A stretch of 64,000 nucleotides of DNA from assembly GCA_014843695.1 (NCBI GenBank), contig CM026400.1, forward strand, positions 36,936,234 to 37,000,233, read 5' to 3'. The first letter of the stretch is position 1. Every line of letters begins with the position of its first letter. This document shows, piece after piece, positions 25,436-37,568 of the stretch. The notes under the pieces were generated by a model. It had not been told where the DNA came from, searched no databases, and saw only the letters and a program-made list of their open reading frames with translations. The position numbers and the translations under genes were made by a program. This DNA comes from Archivesica marissinica. Lineage: Eukaryota; Mollusca; Bivalvia; Venerida; Vesicomyidae.

Positions 25436-26334
25436 AGCAGCTACGCAGAACAACTAGGGACTGGCATGTTCAATATGGCAAACTGCCGTATTGAATTGCT
25501 CTATGGTAGGGAGATGGACAATGTCAGGTTTGCTTTCTTTGTTGACCTTTTTATGTGGGTGTCCCATGACAGGTTATTTGAGATATCCACGCCAAGGTAT
25601 TTGGCTGAGGTGACTGACTCAAGTAGGACTCCATGGAGTTTATATTTGCTGGGAATAGGATGTTTCCTTCTGGTGACGTGGATAACTTGACATTTGGAGG
25701 GGTTAAATTCCATGTCCATATAGACTGTAGTATCATCTGTAAAGATGCGGACTTTGTTTTGTGGGAGGTCGTTTATGTAGGCTAGGAAAAGCAGGGGTCC
25801 AAGTACAGATCCCTGTGGGACTCCAGAGGACACCGGAATGGCCTCTGAACTAATACCATTAAGGACAACTGACTGGAGTCTATTATCTAGAAAACTCTTA
25901 ATCCACCTTAATGTTTGACCTCTGACTCCATATTCATGCATTTTTAGTAGTACTTTCTCGTGATTTACCTTATCGCAAGCCTTACTGAAGTCTAATAGGA
26001 TGAGATCTACCTGATGCTTATTGTAGACAGAGGTAACCAAGCATTGACTAGCATTACTAGTTGGGTCACGCATGACCGTTTTTCTCTAAGACCATGTTGC
26101 AAATGGTACAGAATACTGTGGTTAGTGAAGTGTTTTACTATCGAGGAGGAAACTATATGTTCTAGTACCTTGCATAGAACACATGTCAGTGAGATAGGCC
26201 TATAGTTGGCGGGGTTTGACTTGTCCCCTTTTTTGTAAATGGGAGCAACATTTGCTGACTTCCACTGGGCAGGCAGTGATCCTTCGTTGAGGGATTTTTG
26301 GAATAAGATTCTGGCCTTAATTATGAATATTGGT
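25436..26334 (-). pseudogene. LINE reverse transcriptase fragment (jockey/CR1-like), broken
   Basis: Reading toward low coordinates from the gap: SLPAQWKSANVAPIYKKGDK, NPANYRPISLTCVLCKVLE (RT motif block 1-2), a frameshift near QHGLR, then LLDFSKACDKVNHEKVL, SGVPQGSVLGPLLFLAYIND and FTDDTTVY. The last is the catalytic box with F-T-D-D in place of F-A-D-D. Directly after it comes MEFNPSKCQVIH, so about 35-40 residues of the palm are missing in frame. YLGVDISNNLSWDTHI follows, and the copy then stops short of the thumb. The rest of the 5' part would lie in the assembly gap. It is a second LINE lineage, unlike the RNase H-bearing copy at 20.9-24.0 kb. Confidence 0.9.
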
Positions 26335-27334
26335 NNNNNNNNNNNNNNNNNNNNNNNNNNNNNNNNNNNNNNNNNNNNNNNNNNNNNNNNNNNNNNNNNN
26401 NNNNNNNNNNNNNNNNNNNNNNNNNNNNNNNNNNNNNNNNNNNNNNNNNNNNNNNNNNNNNNNNNNNNNNNNNNNNNNNNNNNNNNNNNNNNNNNNNNNN
26501 NNNNNNNNNNNNNNNNNNNNNNNNNNNNNNNNNNNNNNNNNNNNNNNNNNNNNNNNNNNNNNNNNNNNNNNNNNNNNNNNNNNNNNNNNNNNNNNNNNNN
26601 NNNNNNNNNNNNNNNNNNNNNNNNNNNNNNNNNNNNNNNNNNNNNNNNNNNNNNNNNNNNNNNNNNNNNNNNNNNNNNNNNNNNNNNNNNNNNNNNNNNN
26701 NNNNNNNNNNNNNNNNNNNNNNNNNNNNNNNNNNNNNNNNNNNNNNNNNNNNNNNNNNNNNNNNNNNNNNNNNNNNNNNNNNNNNNNNNNNNNNNNNNNN
26801 NNNNNNNNNNNNNNNNNNNNNNNNNNNNNNNNNNNNNNNNNNNNNNNNNNNNNNNNNNNNNNNNNNNNNNNNNNNNNNNNNNNNNNNNNNNNNNNNNNNN
26901 NNNNNNNNNNNNNNNNNNNNNNNNNNNNNNNNNNNNNNNNNNNNNNNNNNNNNNNNNNNNNNNNNNNNNNNNNNNNNNNNNNNNNNNNNNNNNNNNNNNN
27001 NNNNNNNNNNNNNNNNNNNNNNNNNNNNNNNNNNNNNNNNNNNNNNNNNNNNNNNNNNNNNNNNNNNNNNNNNNNNNNNNNNNNNNNNNNNNNNNNNNNN
27101 NNNNNNNNNNNNNNNNNNNNNNNNNNNNNNNNNNNNNNNNNNNNNNNNNNNNNNNNNNNNNNNNNNNNNNNNNNNNNNNNNNNNNNNNNNNNNNNNNNNN
27201 NNNNNNNNNNNNNNNNNNNNNNNNNNNNNNNNNNNNNNNNNNNNNNNNNNNNNNNNNNNNNNNNNNNNNNNNNNNNNNNNNNNNNNNNNNNNNNNNNNNN
27301 NNNNNNNNNNNNNNNNNNNNNNNNNNNNNNNNNN
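26335..27334. other. Assembly gap (1000 N)
   Basis: Exactly 1000 N. It interrupts the LINE fragment on its left. Confidence 0.99.
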
Positions 27335-27365
27335 ATTAGCTCGGTATTATGCATTTTCTGAGGTG

Positions 27366-27420
27366 ACTTTCAATTCTCACGGCTTGGGGGAAAATTCTGA
27401 AGCTGTGAGAATTGAAAGTT
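27366..27420. repeat. Hairpin-forming inverted repeat
   Basis: actttcaattctcacggctt and agctgtgagaattgaaagtt are reverse complements with one or two mismatches and a loop of about 15 bp. It is not part of an identified element; it may be a tiny foldback relic. Confidence 0.7.
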
Positions 27421-27534
27421 CCCGTCAGGGACCTATCTAAAGTGATGCACAGGCATCATATGAAGTGGTGAGATATATGTCTCATTGACCAGCATGAAAA
27501 CATATGTCAAGTCTAAATGTACTAATATTAGCCC

Positions 27535-28351
27535 CAGGGCTTCGAAAATTTTCAAAACCAAATCGGTCCGGGCCGAAATCGAGTCAGTACCCCCCCCCAT
27601 CATGTCCTGCCAATATTTTTGCACCCCCCCATAAAATCGGTGCTTTTTTTGCTTTATTTCCATGCTGTCACCAGTCAATTATATTTAAAAATCGCATGTA
27701 TGTTCAGGACAAACTGTACTTTACCCGTTACTATAGGTCTGGTAAATTTTCCTTTTGTCTAATAATAGTTTTAAGTGTACGGCATTTAAAAATAAATGAA
27801 TGGTAGGACATTTTGATAGAGGTAAATTTTATCTAGTCACCTGTATCACCGGTGGAAGCGGGTGAACTCGGCCCAAATCGAACTCGGTCCCGTCAAACTA
27901 TATTATATCAACTGCCTCTGATTTTCGGATTTCTATTTAAAATATTAATTATTATTTAATTGCAAACATTTTAAAAACAAATTCTTTATAAAATTCTAAA
28001 ATAATCGACTGTCAATCATTCAGTCCACTTCAAAGAAACTAACAAATGTCGGTAGTTTTGCTGTAAACATCAAACGATTACCGCACTAATTTCATGTAAT
28101 TGACATTGATCGCCTGATCACCATGGAGACATGGGACCTCAGGTGGCAATTATCCAGTTCGATCGTAAATTGGAAACGTGTGAAATGTGTCAACGGATTA
28201 TACTTACCAAATTAGGTTCGTTATAGACCGATTTCTTGACTTTTTATGCAATATTTTGGACCGATTTTTTAAGGTATTTTGACTGTTAGAATCGGTCTGA
28301 AATGATAAAAATCGGTCGAAAACCGACAAACTGGTAATTTTCGAAGCCCTG
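27535..28351. mobile_element. hAT-like non-autonomous element (MITE), 817 bp
   Basis: The ends are cagggcttcgaaaatt and its inverted form aattttcgaagccctg, matching the common hAT terminus CAGGG. Internal cggtc/gaccg-rich subterminal sequence occurs at both ends. The 8 bp outside the two ends do not match clearly, so the target duplication has decayed or one boundary is off. No transposase is seen. Confidence 0.78.
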
Positions 28352-29181
28352 GACCCCCCTATTATTGTATTAATATCGCCTCTACCCACTGTGACCAAAT
28401 ATGTAGGAGACAAACATGTGTTCACCTCTTCATAAAATCTGCCCTAAACTAATATATTTAATCATATATATGGGAATAATATTGTCTGAGTCAGACCAGG
28501 TGAAATCCAGAGCCCCTGGTTCAATCCACCCAGAGTAGTAGGTAAGATAGCATGCAGAACAATTGATAAGTACAGCCAGGCTAGGTACCAAACCAATGAT
28601 CAATTGTATCAGGATGCCAGGGGCTGCGGTTTTCGACCTTCTCGTTTGGGCTAGTCCGAGGCGAGGAATACTCTCTACCTATTGGGTGTTCTATGTACCT
28701 AATAGGATGGTACACTTAGTGTACCTGTCCCTGGTTATCCTGACCAGATCATGATAATAGAAATTTGAATATCCCTTATCAAAACTGACCAAACATAGAG
28801 ATTTCTTCAAAAACAAATATTTAGTACAATTTTGAACCCAGTATTTTCTCAAATTTTCTGATTTATCCAGATTATTTGTATATTTTTCAGAAGCATTAAC
28901 ATGTTATTGACCCAAACTTATCAATTAAGGTAGCCTGATTATAGTAGGATCATAATTGAGGCCCATATGCTATGACATATGTGTAATGTTCAGTTTTTGG
29001 TCAATTACACAAAAGATTGAAAGTATAAAGGGATAAAAAAAATCCCCATGTATACATAATAAAATATTATATACATAATTAAACAAACTAGAGTGAGGTT
29101 GGTAAAATTTCCAAGAAAATGCCCTTTGAGAGTGTTGCCATATAAAGTGAGAAATCTGATTTATTATACCACATGTGTCAT

Positions 29182-30170
29182 GCATACACCATAACCTAGT
29201 TTTTATGATCATTTATCTAATATCACCAGAATGTTTATGCCTTTCTATAAACATCAATATGATATGGACTTCAAACAATTAAATACGGTTACATAACTGT
29301 ATTATTACCACAGTTGAGGCCCTTATGCTGTGACATATGGGCAATGTTGTCCAATTCTAACCTTTTGGGATTATATGCATACATAACCTAGTTTTTATGA
29401 TCATTTATTTAATATCCACAGAATGTTTATGCTTTTCTATAAACACCAATATGATATTGACTTCAAATAATCAAATAAGGATACCTAACTGTATTATTAC
29501 CACAGTTGAGGCCCTTATGCTATGACATATGGGCAATGTTGTCCAATTCTGACTTTTTGGGATTATATGCATACATAACCTAGTTGTTATGATCATTTAT
29601 CTAATATCCACAGAATGTTTATGCTTTTCTATAAACACCAATATGATATTGACTTCAAATAATCAAATAAGGATACCTAACTGTATTATTACCACAGTTG
29701 AGGCCCTTATGCTATGACATATGGGCAATGTTGTCCAATTCTGACTTTTTGGGATTATATGCATACATAACCTAGTTTTTATGATCATTTATCTAATATC
29801 CACAGAATGTTTATGCTTTTCTATAAACATCAATATGATATTGACTTCAAATAATCAAATAAGGATACCTAACTGTATTATTACCACAGTTGAGGCCCTA
29901 ATGCTATGACATATGTGTAATGTCAAAACGTAGTGTTTTTGTTCAGTTTTTGGTCAATTACACAAAAGATTGAAACGTATAAAGGGATAAAAATCCCCAT
30001 GTATACATAATAAAATATTATATACATAATTAAACAAACTAGAGTGAGGTTGGTAAAATTTCCAAGAAAATGCCCTTTGAGATTTTCTCCATATAAAGTG
30101 AGAAATCTGATTTATTATACCACATGTGTCATGCATACATAACCTAGTTTTTATGATCATTTATCTAATA
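29182..30170. repeat. 192-bp tandem repeat inside module C
   Basis: The landmark gcatacataacctag recurs at 29377, 29569, 29761 and 30133, with a variant near 29182. Spacing is 192 bp for the middle copies; the last interval is 372 bp because it includes an extra 180-bp piece that also occurs at about 28985-29165. Each unit reads caatatgatattgacttcaa and acagttgaggccctta. Copy B has one unit only. Confidence 0.92.
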
Positions 30171-31914
30171 TCCACAGAATGTTTATGCCTTTCTATAAAC
30201 ATCAATATGATATTGACTTCAAACAATGAAATACGGTTACATAACTGTATTATTACCACAGTTGAGGCCCTTATGCTGTGACATATGGGCAATGTTGTCC
30301 AATTCTGACTTTTTGTTTTGGGATTATATGTGCTCAGTCAAACTATCCTGTGAGTGCTTCTTGGGATAAATATCCTAAAATGTATAGAATATAACACTAT
30401 ACTTATTGCAAGCTGTTATAATTTCCCCTTACCCCCTAGATCCGCAACTGAAATAACTCTTTCTGGTCTGTATTTTGATACCCACGCTAACAAAGGTCAA
30501 CTCGGTACACATTCCTGAGGCAGAGGAATGATAATATGAACATATATCTCAAAATTCTTGCAAAAATGATATTTTATCCCTGGAATTATACTAGGGTGTT
30601 CGAGGAAATTTCAATTATCATTTCAGGTCACCTTTTTATGTAATTCTTCATTGTCCAAATCCATGCATGAACAACCGAACCGGATTATTGCCATACAAGT
30701 TTTTTCATTCGACAAGGATCTACGGTTATTATTTGTTTGGCTATTCCCTGTGTGACTGTCTTTTTAATGTAAATACTTGAGTATATTTCAAACATTATTA
30801 CAATTTTACTGGCTCTACTAAGGAGACCGTTGGAATTGCTACGGAAGTGTTTTTTAACGTACTGATCATAAATGTTGTCACACAGGGGTATAGTTGTTAT
30901 TTTATAACAATTAATGATCCCAGTACACGGGGAAATATAAAACATGGGAGCGGGAATATGAGGGAGGGAACACAAAATCACATCCTCAGTAACCTACTAT
31001 GTTTCAAGTGAAAATGAACTTTCACTTATTGCAGCTTACTGCAAAGAAATATGGGTTTAGTTATATATTTATGTTTTTAGGGGTAACCCATATTAGTTTG
31101 ATCTTTCTTAAAATGTTAAAAAAGATGTCCAATCGACATAGTGGGCCGAGGACACAAATGTAATATATAAACACAATTTGAATTATAATTTCCCATGTAT
31201 ATGGGAGATTTGTTATTACCGGCTATATATCTGTATGACTGGTTATAATTATATGTACTCGGGGGATAAGTTATGAACTATCATAGTACAGATACATATT
31301 AAGACAGTCCACTTGCTCTTAATCTTCTTAGTACACATATTTTAAACTTCGTAGTCTTAACTAAAAGTATTTTAGTCCATAACTCTGTAATTTTAATGCA
31401 TAATGTTGGATACTGGATCCATGGATATGAATGGAAGACTTTATTGTCTTGTGACATGTAGATCACAGTATTACAGTATAACGCGATATTGCACATGTAA
31501 CAAGGTATTCTCGTTGTATTAGAAATGGTAAACATATTTTTATATATATATATATATATATGCAATCTTAGACATCTTAGAAGTATATGTGCACCGGGTA
31601 TTGTATTCACCCGGTCTACCCCTGACTGTCGCTGACACAAAGTCCTGTGTGAGTGACAGTTGGCGATATGAAAACCAAACACACACTGAGATTACAGCAG
31701 CCCTCATAGTCCACTAAACATCTAGTTATAATAATTGCGATAGGCAAAACCATCACTTAGATGATGGGCATTTTAATTATCTTAGAAAACTTGCCCAAAT
31801 GCATTTATGCGGGTGACTTTAAATAAACTTATTAGTCAGACATATTAATTAAATTTATTAAAGAAATATACATCAATTTCTGCTGAATAAGCATCCAACT
31901 AGCATTTTAACTTG

Positions 31915-32202
31915 ATGTGTGTGTGTGCGTTTTACGTTTATTTATTGTCGCTACAAGTTGCCCATATGAGCGACGTCACCTGAAGAGATTAGTCATTTTT
32001 GGATAGTGCAATGATACCGACAGAGACCCATTCCAGAATCTCCTCTGGTTCTTTTACATGCACGGTGTAAAGCACCGACACGAGACCTTGGTTTCAAGTC
32101 CCATCTGAAAGACTGTTAATTTTATTATGTCAGACGGGGGATCGAACCTGCAATCCCTGGATTACCAGTCCAATAGTTAACCGCTGGACTACAGTCCACC
32201 TG
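31915..32202 (-). repeat. tRNA-derived SINE, family B (in module C)
   Basis: This is the reverse-strand equivalent of the copy at 15437-15720, with the tail hairpin (gtcgctacaagttgcccata), body and tRNA-like head (ggggatcgaacctgc). It is in the same place as in modules A and B. Confidence 0.88.
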
Positions 32203-33837
32203 TCACCCTAAATCATAGGGTAGTCATTAATCCATGGCATCGAAAAGTGACCCTCTCTCTCATACATGTATAGTCTACACATAGAGGGGTCATTATTCTA
32301 TGGCATCGAAAAGTAACATGCCCTCACTTGTTCAGTGTATACATAGGGGGTGGGGGTCATTGTTATTATTTGTTGTATGCTTGTCTGTGTAAATATTTTG
32401 CATATACATTATGTGAACCTCCTAGTTATACAGCACCCACCATATCATCGTTAGAAATTGATAGAGACAAATTATCTGTGTACTTATATTTTCATATTCA
32501 ATATATTTATGTTATTCTGTACATCATTGATTCAAAATAAATGTTGCTAGGCCTTAAACAGTGTTAATTAACATTTAATTATAATAAATTTAATATTTTC
32601 CCACTATATATTGCCATTCGCAAAGGGGTCAATATTCCATGACCGACTAATAACCCGAGAGACATTATTTTGAGGGGGGTCAATATTCTATACACCAGGT
32701 TCAATACTTGGTCAGGCCACATATGTAGTGTCATCGAGGTAGGCGTCTCACACACATTGCTTAGTACTGTTAACCGCTTAGGTCGGCTAAGACTGCCTAG
32801 TCAGGTCGGCTAAGCATGTCCAGGAAAACAAGCGTAGTTCCTCGCAAGGGGGTTTGACATTATTGGCAGATATTAAGTCAATAAGGTGTATTTAGCTTAA
32901 TAAATAGTTAAACACAAGCTGCCTCGTTCTTATATTGCTGTTATATACTTTTTCCCGGTGTCTTTCGGTATTTCTATATGTTGGAGAACAGTCTCCAAAA
33001 AATGTAAGTGGCATACTTTCCGTCCTCGTTCGATATTTCGGATAAATGTGAAAATATATATGATTTTTAACGTTTCTATTCATTAGATTATTGCTCGATC
33101 GAGCTATTATAGCTTGATCGAGCTATTATAGCTTGTTCTGGACTGTTCTCTAACCTGTTCTAGGGACCGTGTCATTTGATCATCTTTGTAAACAAAATTA
33201 AAATAGTGTGCATTATTCAGTTATGTGTACAAAACAAAACTGAAAATGACATAATGTGTGTTAATTGTCACATTAATTTGGGATAAAACTTTACCTGTAC
33301 AAAGCTCATGTAGATTTGGGTTAAATTGGGTTGAAAAATGAGCCAGTGTGTGGTTTCGGAGTTTCGAAACATTTACAGTCAAATTACAACTGATAACACT
33401 GTGACAACCGTTACAAACAAGTCACTAACATCATTACTGAATAATGGAATGTGATAACTGCTTCAATTAATAAAAAAAATAAAACCAAACAGTAGATTTC
33501 TAATATTACCTCATTTAGCTAGATGTCAATAAAGTAGGCTGTTCCATCAATTGACCGCGTGTATTCGTATCCGGTAAGCAAGGATAAAACATACACCGGA
33601 GTAATCTATATAGAAATGGGAAAATCCCCTTCACAGACACACTTTATAAATATCTATAGGTTCATACATGTCACATAATACTGATAATTAGCACAGATAT
33701 TGAAAATAAAGCGAATGTCTTTCATTCCTCACGGCCTCTAAGACATACCATTATAAATCATTATGCGCATGCGCAACTTTCAGTTCTTACGGGGATGTCA
33801 ATTCTGTTAAGACACCGGTATAACCCAACCCTCGAGA

Positions 33838-33903
33838 TTAGTCATTTTATATTTTTGGAGGATAGTGCAATGATACAGACAGGGACCCATTCCAGTCTCC
33901 TCG
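33838..33903 (-). repeat. SINE-B body fragment
   Basis: attagtcattttatatttttggaggatagtgc and acagacagggacccattcc are the central part of family B; both ends are missing. Confidence 0.65.
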
Positions 33904-34111
33904 TATTTTTTAATTGTCTTATTAAATATTGTCCATTTTAGTCATGTCATACAAATGATGTAAATTATGTTCATGTTCCAATGAAAATTCGAATATCTTT
34001 TATAATGATACCCCTAGCTCACGGAGATGAATATTATATATTTTGAAAACAATTGATGTTCCTGTAAAATATGTTTGTTTAATCCATATATATTTATATT
34101 AGTTTTACCAA
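33904..34111. other. Non-coding spacer
   Basis: A-T-rich; nothing recognised. Confidence 0.5.
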
Positions 34112-34471
34112 TTAAGGCATTGATTTACTATTGATTTTTTGGCTTCGTTTCATTGAACAATTCCTAGAAGTAGAGCGCTTCCTAGAATAAGAGCGCTCCG
34201 TAGAATTGGGACGCTTTCCATAATTGGAGAGCATCTTTCCATATTTGGAAAGCAGTTGCTTTCCATAATTGGAGAGCGGCTTTCCATAATTGGAGAGCGG
34301 CTTTCCATACTTGGAAAACGGCTGCTTTCCATAATTGGAAAACGGCTGTTTTCCATAATTGGAAAGCGTCCTAGAATTGGTTGACAAGCTCGGCGATCTG
34401 AAATTTAATCTAAACATACCTACCTCCTGGCAATCATTAGTTAGAACTAACAGGATGACGTCGAAAAGCAT
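34112..34471 (-). CDS. Candidate small ORF with in-register SNYGK repeats
   Basis: A 119-codon frame begins at a methionine just after a tataaaa stretch on the minus strand. After about 36 residues of ordinary composition it enters seven repeats of 7 or 8 residues of the form S(N/K)YGK followed by PL, QPF, QLL or ML. It ends in a basic serine-rich tail (RSYSRKRSTSRNC). All unit-length changes are multiples of three, which is expected if translated but could also be chance in a short minisatellite. A second frame (34150-34356) is open too. The start lies 45-90 bp from two CRE sites (next entry). I do not recognise the protein; a plain minisatellite is the main alternative. Confidence 0.3.
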   Translation of the reverse strand: MLFDVILLVLTNDCQEVGMFRLNFRSPSLSTNSRTLSNYGKQPFSNYGKQPFSKYGKPLSNYGKPLSNYGKQLLSKYGKMLSNYGKRPNSTERSYSRKRSTSRNCSMKRSQKINSKSMP

Positions 34472-34515
34472 TTCTTTTATAGGACAAGCACGAACCGGAT
34501 TGAAAATCTCGATTT

Positions 34516-34671
34516 TGACGTCACCAACGCATATTCCCTAACTGGAAATCATTTGTTTTCACTGACGTCACACGCACTTGCGTAGTTACCCACAATTCCA
34601 AGCATGCGGTCATTTTGCTTCCCTAGCGGCTTTGACATCCAGGAAGTAAATTTATTGAAATCATTGTAAGT
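34516..34671 (+). promoter_or_regulatory. Candidate promoter and first exon: two CRE sites, ZNF143-like site, splice donor
   Basis: Two perfect tgacgtca palindromes lie at 34516-34523 and 34563-34570, and a third near-copy (tgacgtcg) at 34456. At 34587-34608 acccacaattccaagcatgc resembles the ZNF143/Staf site. An ETS-like ccaggaagt follows at 34638, then a donor-like gtaagt at 34666-34671. Together this looks like a housekeeping-type promoter with a short non-coding exon on the plus strand, possibly divergent with the minus ORF at 34112-34471. No downstream exon was identified. Confidence 0.4.
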
Positions 34672-35181
34672 AAACCGTGAACTTAAAATTAAATTACCTG
34701 ACATAATCGGCTTGATTAGAATCTTTATTTTGTTATAATTTGATCCACACTATCTGATTGCAAAGAGGAACAATACACCAAAGGTTGAGTACAGCAATAC
34801 GCTTGTTGGCGATGTGCGTTCTCGGTACGATCAGAAAACGAGGATAATTAAAGTTGATCCATATTCATAACTTACTGGAAATTGCATATAATTATCAGGG
34901 GCGTAGAGGCACATTCCAATGTGTACGCGCAAACAAGGTAGCGGGTCCGGGGGCATGCCCACGCGCCGCCACCCCATAACATTGTGCTTTGCTATAACGT
35001 ATGTGTGCACAATCTAGAGGCATTGCAGCAGCAGAATGAGATATATTTTGTCTCTATACGGAATCTTCAGTAGACAAGATCTTAAGCAAATACTGTTATA
35101 AGATAAAGGAGCATATTTTGATCTACCCGAGATGTGAGTGTAGTATAGAGCACACAATTACTTTCTTTGGCCTTAAGCAAC
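34672..35181. other. Non-coding spacer
   Basis: No coding signal. It contains a C-G-richer patch at 34920-34975 but no recognised element. Confidence 0.5.
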
Positions 35182-35460
35182 ATTCCGAAGTTGGATTCCC
35201 TTGCTTGGTATTGGTACAATAATTCCTTTACACCAGCATTCTGGATTCACTTTTATTAAAAATATAATTAAATAATGTACACAATACAGGCGCTAACGTC
35301 AGCTTACATTCATTAAATAAAATAGTTCAGGTATAATATTCCGAAATTGGATTCCCCTGTTTGGTATTGGTACAATAATTCCTTTACACCAGCATTTTGG
35401 ATATTCACTTTTATTAAAAATATAATTAAATAATGTACATAATACAGGCGCTAACATTCA
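35182..35460. repeat. Two direct copies of a 156-bp sequence
   Basis: attccgaag/attggattccc, ttggtattggtacaataatt, cctttacaccagcatt and tacaggcgctaac occur in the same order at 35182-35305 and 35338-35456. Few substitutions separate the copies, so the duplication is recent. Confidence 0.9.
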
Positions 35461-36030
35461 ATAAACAGTGCAGATAATAATAGTATCAATACCGGTGCTT
35501 TTACCTGGCTTTAATGAAGAAATAGCATTTATTACATCTTCCATAAACTCACAATCAAGTTGATGAACATTTTTCAAATTAAAATCATCTCTATCGATAT
35601 GCTGTTCAACAAAGTCATTCGTACAATTCTCTTCGTTAGAATATTAAAAAAATTAATGTTCATAAAATGCGTCGGTTTCTATCTATTTTTAATTTTTTTT
35701 TTATTTCACTCCAATACGTATGTGGATTATCTGTAGATAATAAATGCATCTTCCTTTTTTTTAATCTAAACGATATTTAGTACGAGCCAGACATTTAACA
35801 ATTCTAAATCAGCGTCTTCTTACAATTCGGTTGTCCATGTTTTGAGTTGAACGATGCTTATTATAAATTTTATTTGCATGTTTTGAATCACGCCTTGCAT
35901 TTTCACATTCCTGGTTAAACCACGGGCTTTTAAATTTGCTTTTATATACACCCATTGAACCAGTGATTATTTTCGATTCACCAAAAATGCTAAATGCGTT
36001 GCTGTACAAAATACCAGGCCTGCTGTCCCC

Positions 36031-36300
36031 GAGGTTATACAACTTTTCTCAGATCTCAAACTCGAGGTCAAGTGATTTGATTGGTTGATTCTGATATTTA
36101 AGCTCGAGTGAACCAATCACACGCTTGAGAATGAGTTTGAGATTGGAGAAAAGCTTCATAACCTCCAGGCCAGAACTGGAGGTTATAACACTTTCTCCAA
36201 TCTCAGACTCGGTCTCACGCTTCTGATTGTTCAGTTAGGTGTAAATATCAGACTCAACCAATCATATCACTTGAGTTTGAGATTTGAGAAAAGTTTTATT
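36031..36300. mobile_element. Two adjacent foldback MITEs
   Basis: 36031-36166 starts gaggttatacaacttttctc and ends in the inverse (gagaaaagcttcataacctc), with aatctcaaactcgag-type stems. 36177-36300 repeats the same design (ggaggttataacactttctc to gagatttgagaaaagtttta). The two are close relatives placed head to tail inside the LINE remnant. The second is cut at its right end by the SINE-A insertion. Confidence 0.82.
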
Positions 36301-36302
36301 AG

Positions 36303-36523
36303 TTTATACAAATTTATTTTAGCTCGATTGCGAAACAAGTTATTTCAACTTATATTAATCACTCTCGAGACCTCATTCCTGATGGAATCCATCGCCACGA
36401 TGGAGAGAGAAGAGGAACGTGAAATTTAAATGCCTTGCCTAATGGCACAATCGTAACGGCTCCAGCGGGGCTCGAACTCCGGACCTGAAGCGAAAGCGCA
36501 TCCACTGCGCTATCACGACTTCC
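36303..36523 (-). repeat. tRNA-derived SINE, family A (full length)
   Basis: Reverse-strand copy: tail ttttagctcgattgcgaaac, body ggcacaatcgtaacggctcc, B-box region gggctcgaactcc and A-box region cactgcgctatcacgac. Confidence 0.92.
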
Positions 36524-37288
36524 ACAAAGAAACGTTTATTAACCTCCGACCCAGATAATAGTTCTATTCCGGAATTTATCTCAACATCGGCAGTCAAAAC
36601 ACTATTTACAATATTATCAATATTCCCAATTTCACCTTCTATTAGTGTCTATATGTATTTACATTACCACTGTCTCATTTTAATTGCTCAATAGTAATGC
36701 GTTGGTTTCGACACGGCAAAGGTATATTATGTATACATGAGTACAATTGAATAGATGCGGTGAAAAGGTATACAAGTCATTAACAATAAAATTATGAATA
36801 AAGGGAAATAAATCGTACGACATTAACACATAATCTATCAAATGTTTACCTGTATTTAATATACTATTTATATTTTACATACATAGGTGAACACACCACT
36901 GCCGGTATCTGTACCCATGCGTCCGTTAGCAATTTTTAAATCGGTGCTAAGACATAATTATATCAATTAATTTATTACCGGAAGGGTTAACAACCACACC
37001 CATATATTTTCTAACGGGAATATTTACGTAAAGTATACATCACTAGGTTCATCCTTTTCTATAGAGTTTATATAGCGATCAAAATGGTTCCTTTCTTCCA
37101 AAACGTCCGATCTATTTCCACAGCTGGCATTGAGATCACCGATCACCGAAACACGACCAATTTGAGAATATTCACGTACTTTCTGCTCCAATACCTGTTT
37201 CGTGCATATTAAAATAGATGGAATTACTTGGAGGTATATATATATATATATAAAGAACAAGTCTGTATCATGTTCCAAGCAGTGTGCG

Positions 37289-37568
37289 TGCTTGTGCGTG
37301 TGTTTTTACATTTATTTATCGTCGCCCATATGAGGATATTAGTTATTTTCGAGTTTTGAAGGATAGTGCAATGATACAGACAGAGACCAATTCCAGAGTC
37401 TCCAATGGTTCTTTTACGTGCACGGTGTAAAGCACCGACACGAGGTCTCGGTCTAAGTTCCCATCTGAAAGACTGTTAATTTTAGTAGGGTCAGATGGGG
37501 ATCTAACCTGCGATTCCTGTATTACCAGCCCAGCGTGTTACCAACTGGACTACATACCCGTCTGTCTC
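37289..37568 (-). repeat. tRNA-derived SINE, family B
   Basis: The body and head are preserved (gagtctccaatggttctttt, cgtgcacggtgtaaagcacc, ctggactacatacccgtctg). The hairpin region is shortened to gtcgcccatatgag. Confidence 0.88.

Larger units (their letters stand above)
28532..33822 (+). repeat. Long repeat module, copy C (longest)
   Basis: It matches copy B in reverse over its full extent and copy A from 30601 to about 33742. The right limit is set where similarity to B stops (gtcttaacagaattgacatc side at 33800-33822), the left limit at the caatccacccagagtag block. It differs by a tandem expansion of a 192-bp unit, about 90 extra bp near 28590-28670, and a deletion of about 130 bp near 30667. 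It has the empty site for SINE-A. No recognisable protein is encoded. Confidence 0.92.
35470..37215 (-). pseudogene. LINE remnant: endonuclease to start of RT, interrupted
   Basis: From high to low coordinates on the minus strand: VSVIGDLNASCGNRSDVLEE (endonuclease motif with GDlNA), IANGRMGTDTGSGVFTY and GKHLIDYVLMSYDLFPFI (later endonuclease motifs), in several frames. After the MITE and SINE insertions at 36031-36523 come SPWFNQECENARRDSKHANK (linker) and LDCEFMEDVINAISSLKPGK (start of the RT domain). Stops and shifts separate these blocks. The RT core is not present in the window. The element is old, since it carries three nested insertions. Confidence 0.85.

Noticed and set aside
26239..27361. 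Open frames across the 1000-N gaps
   Set aside because: They exist only because N codons are not stops.
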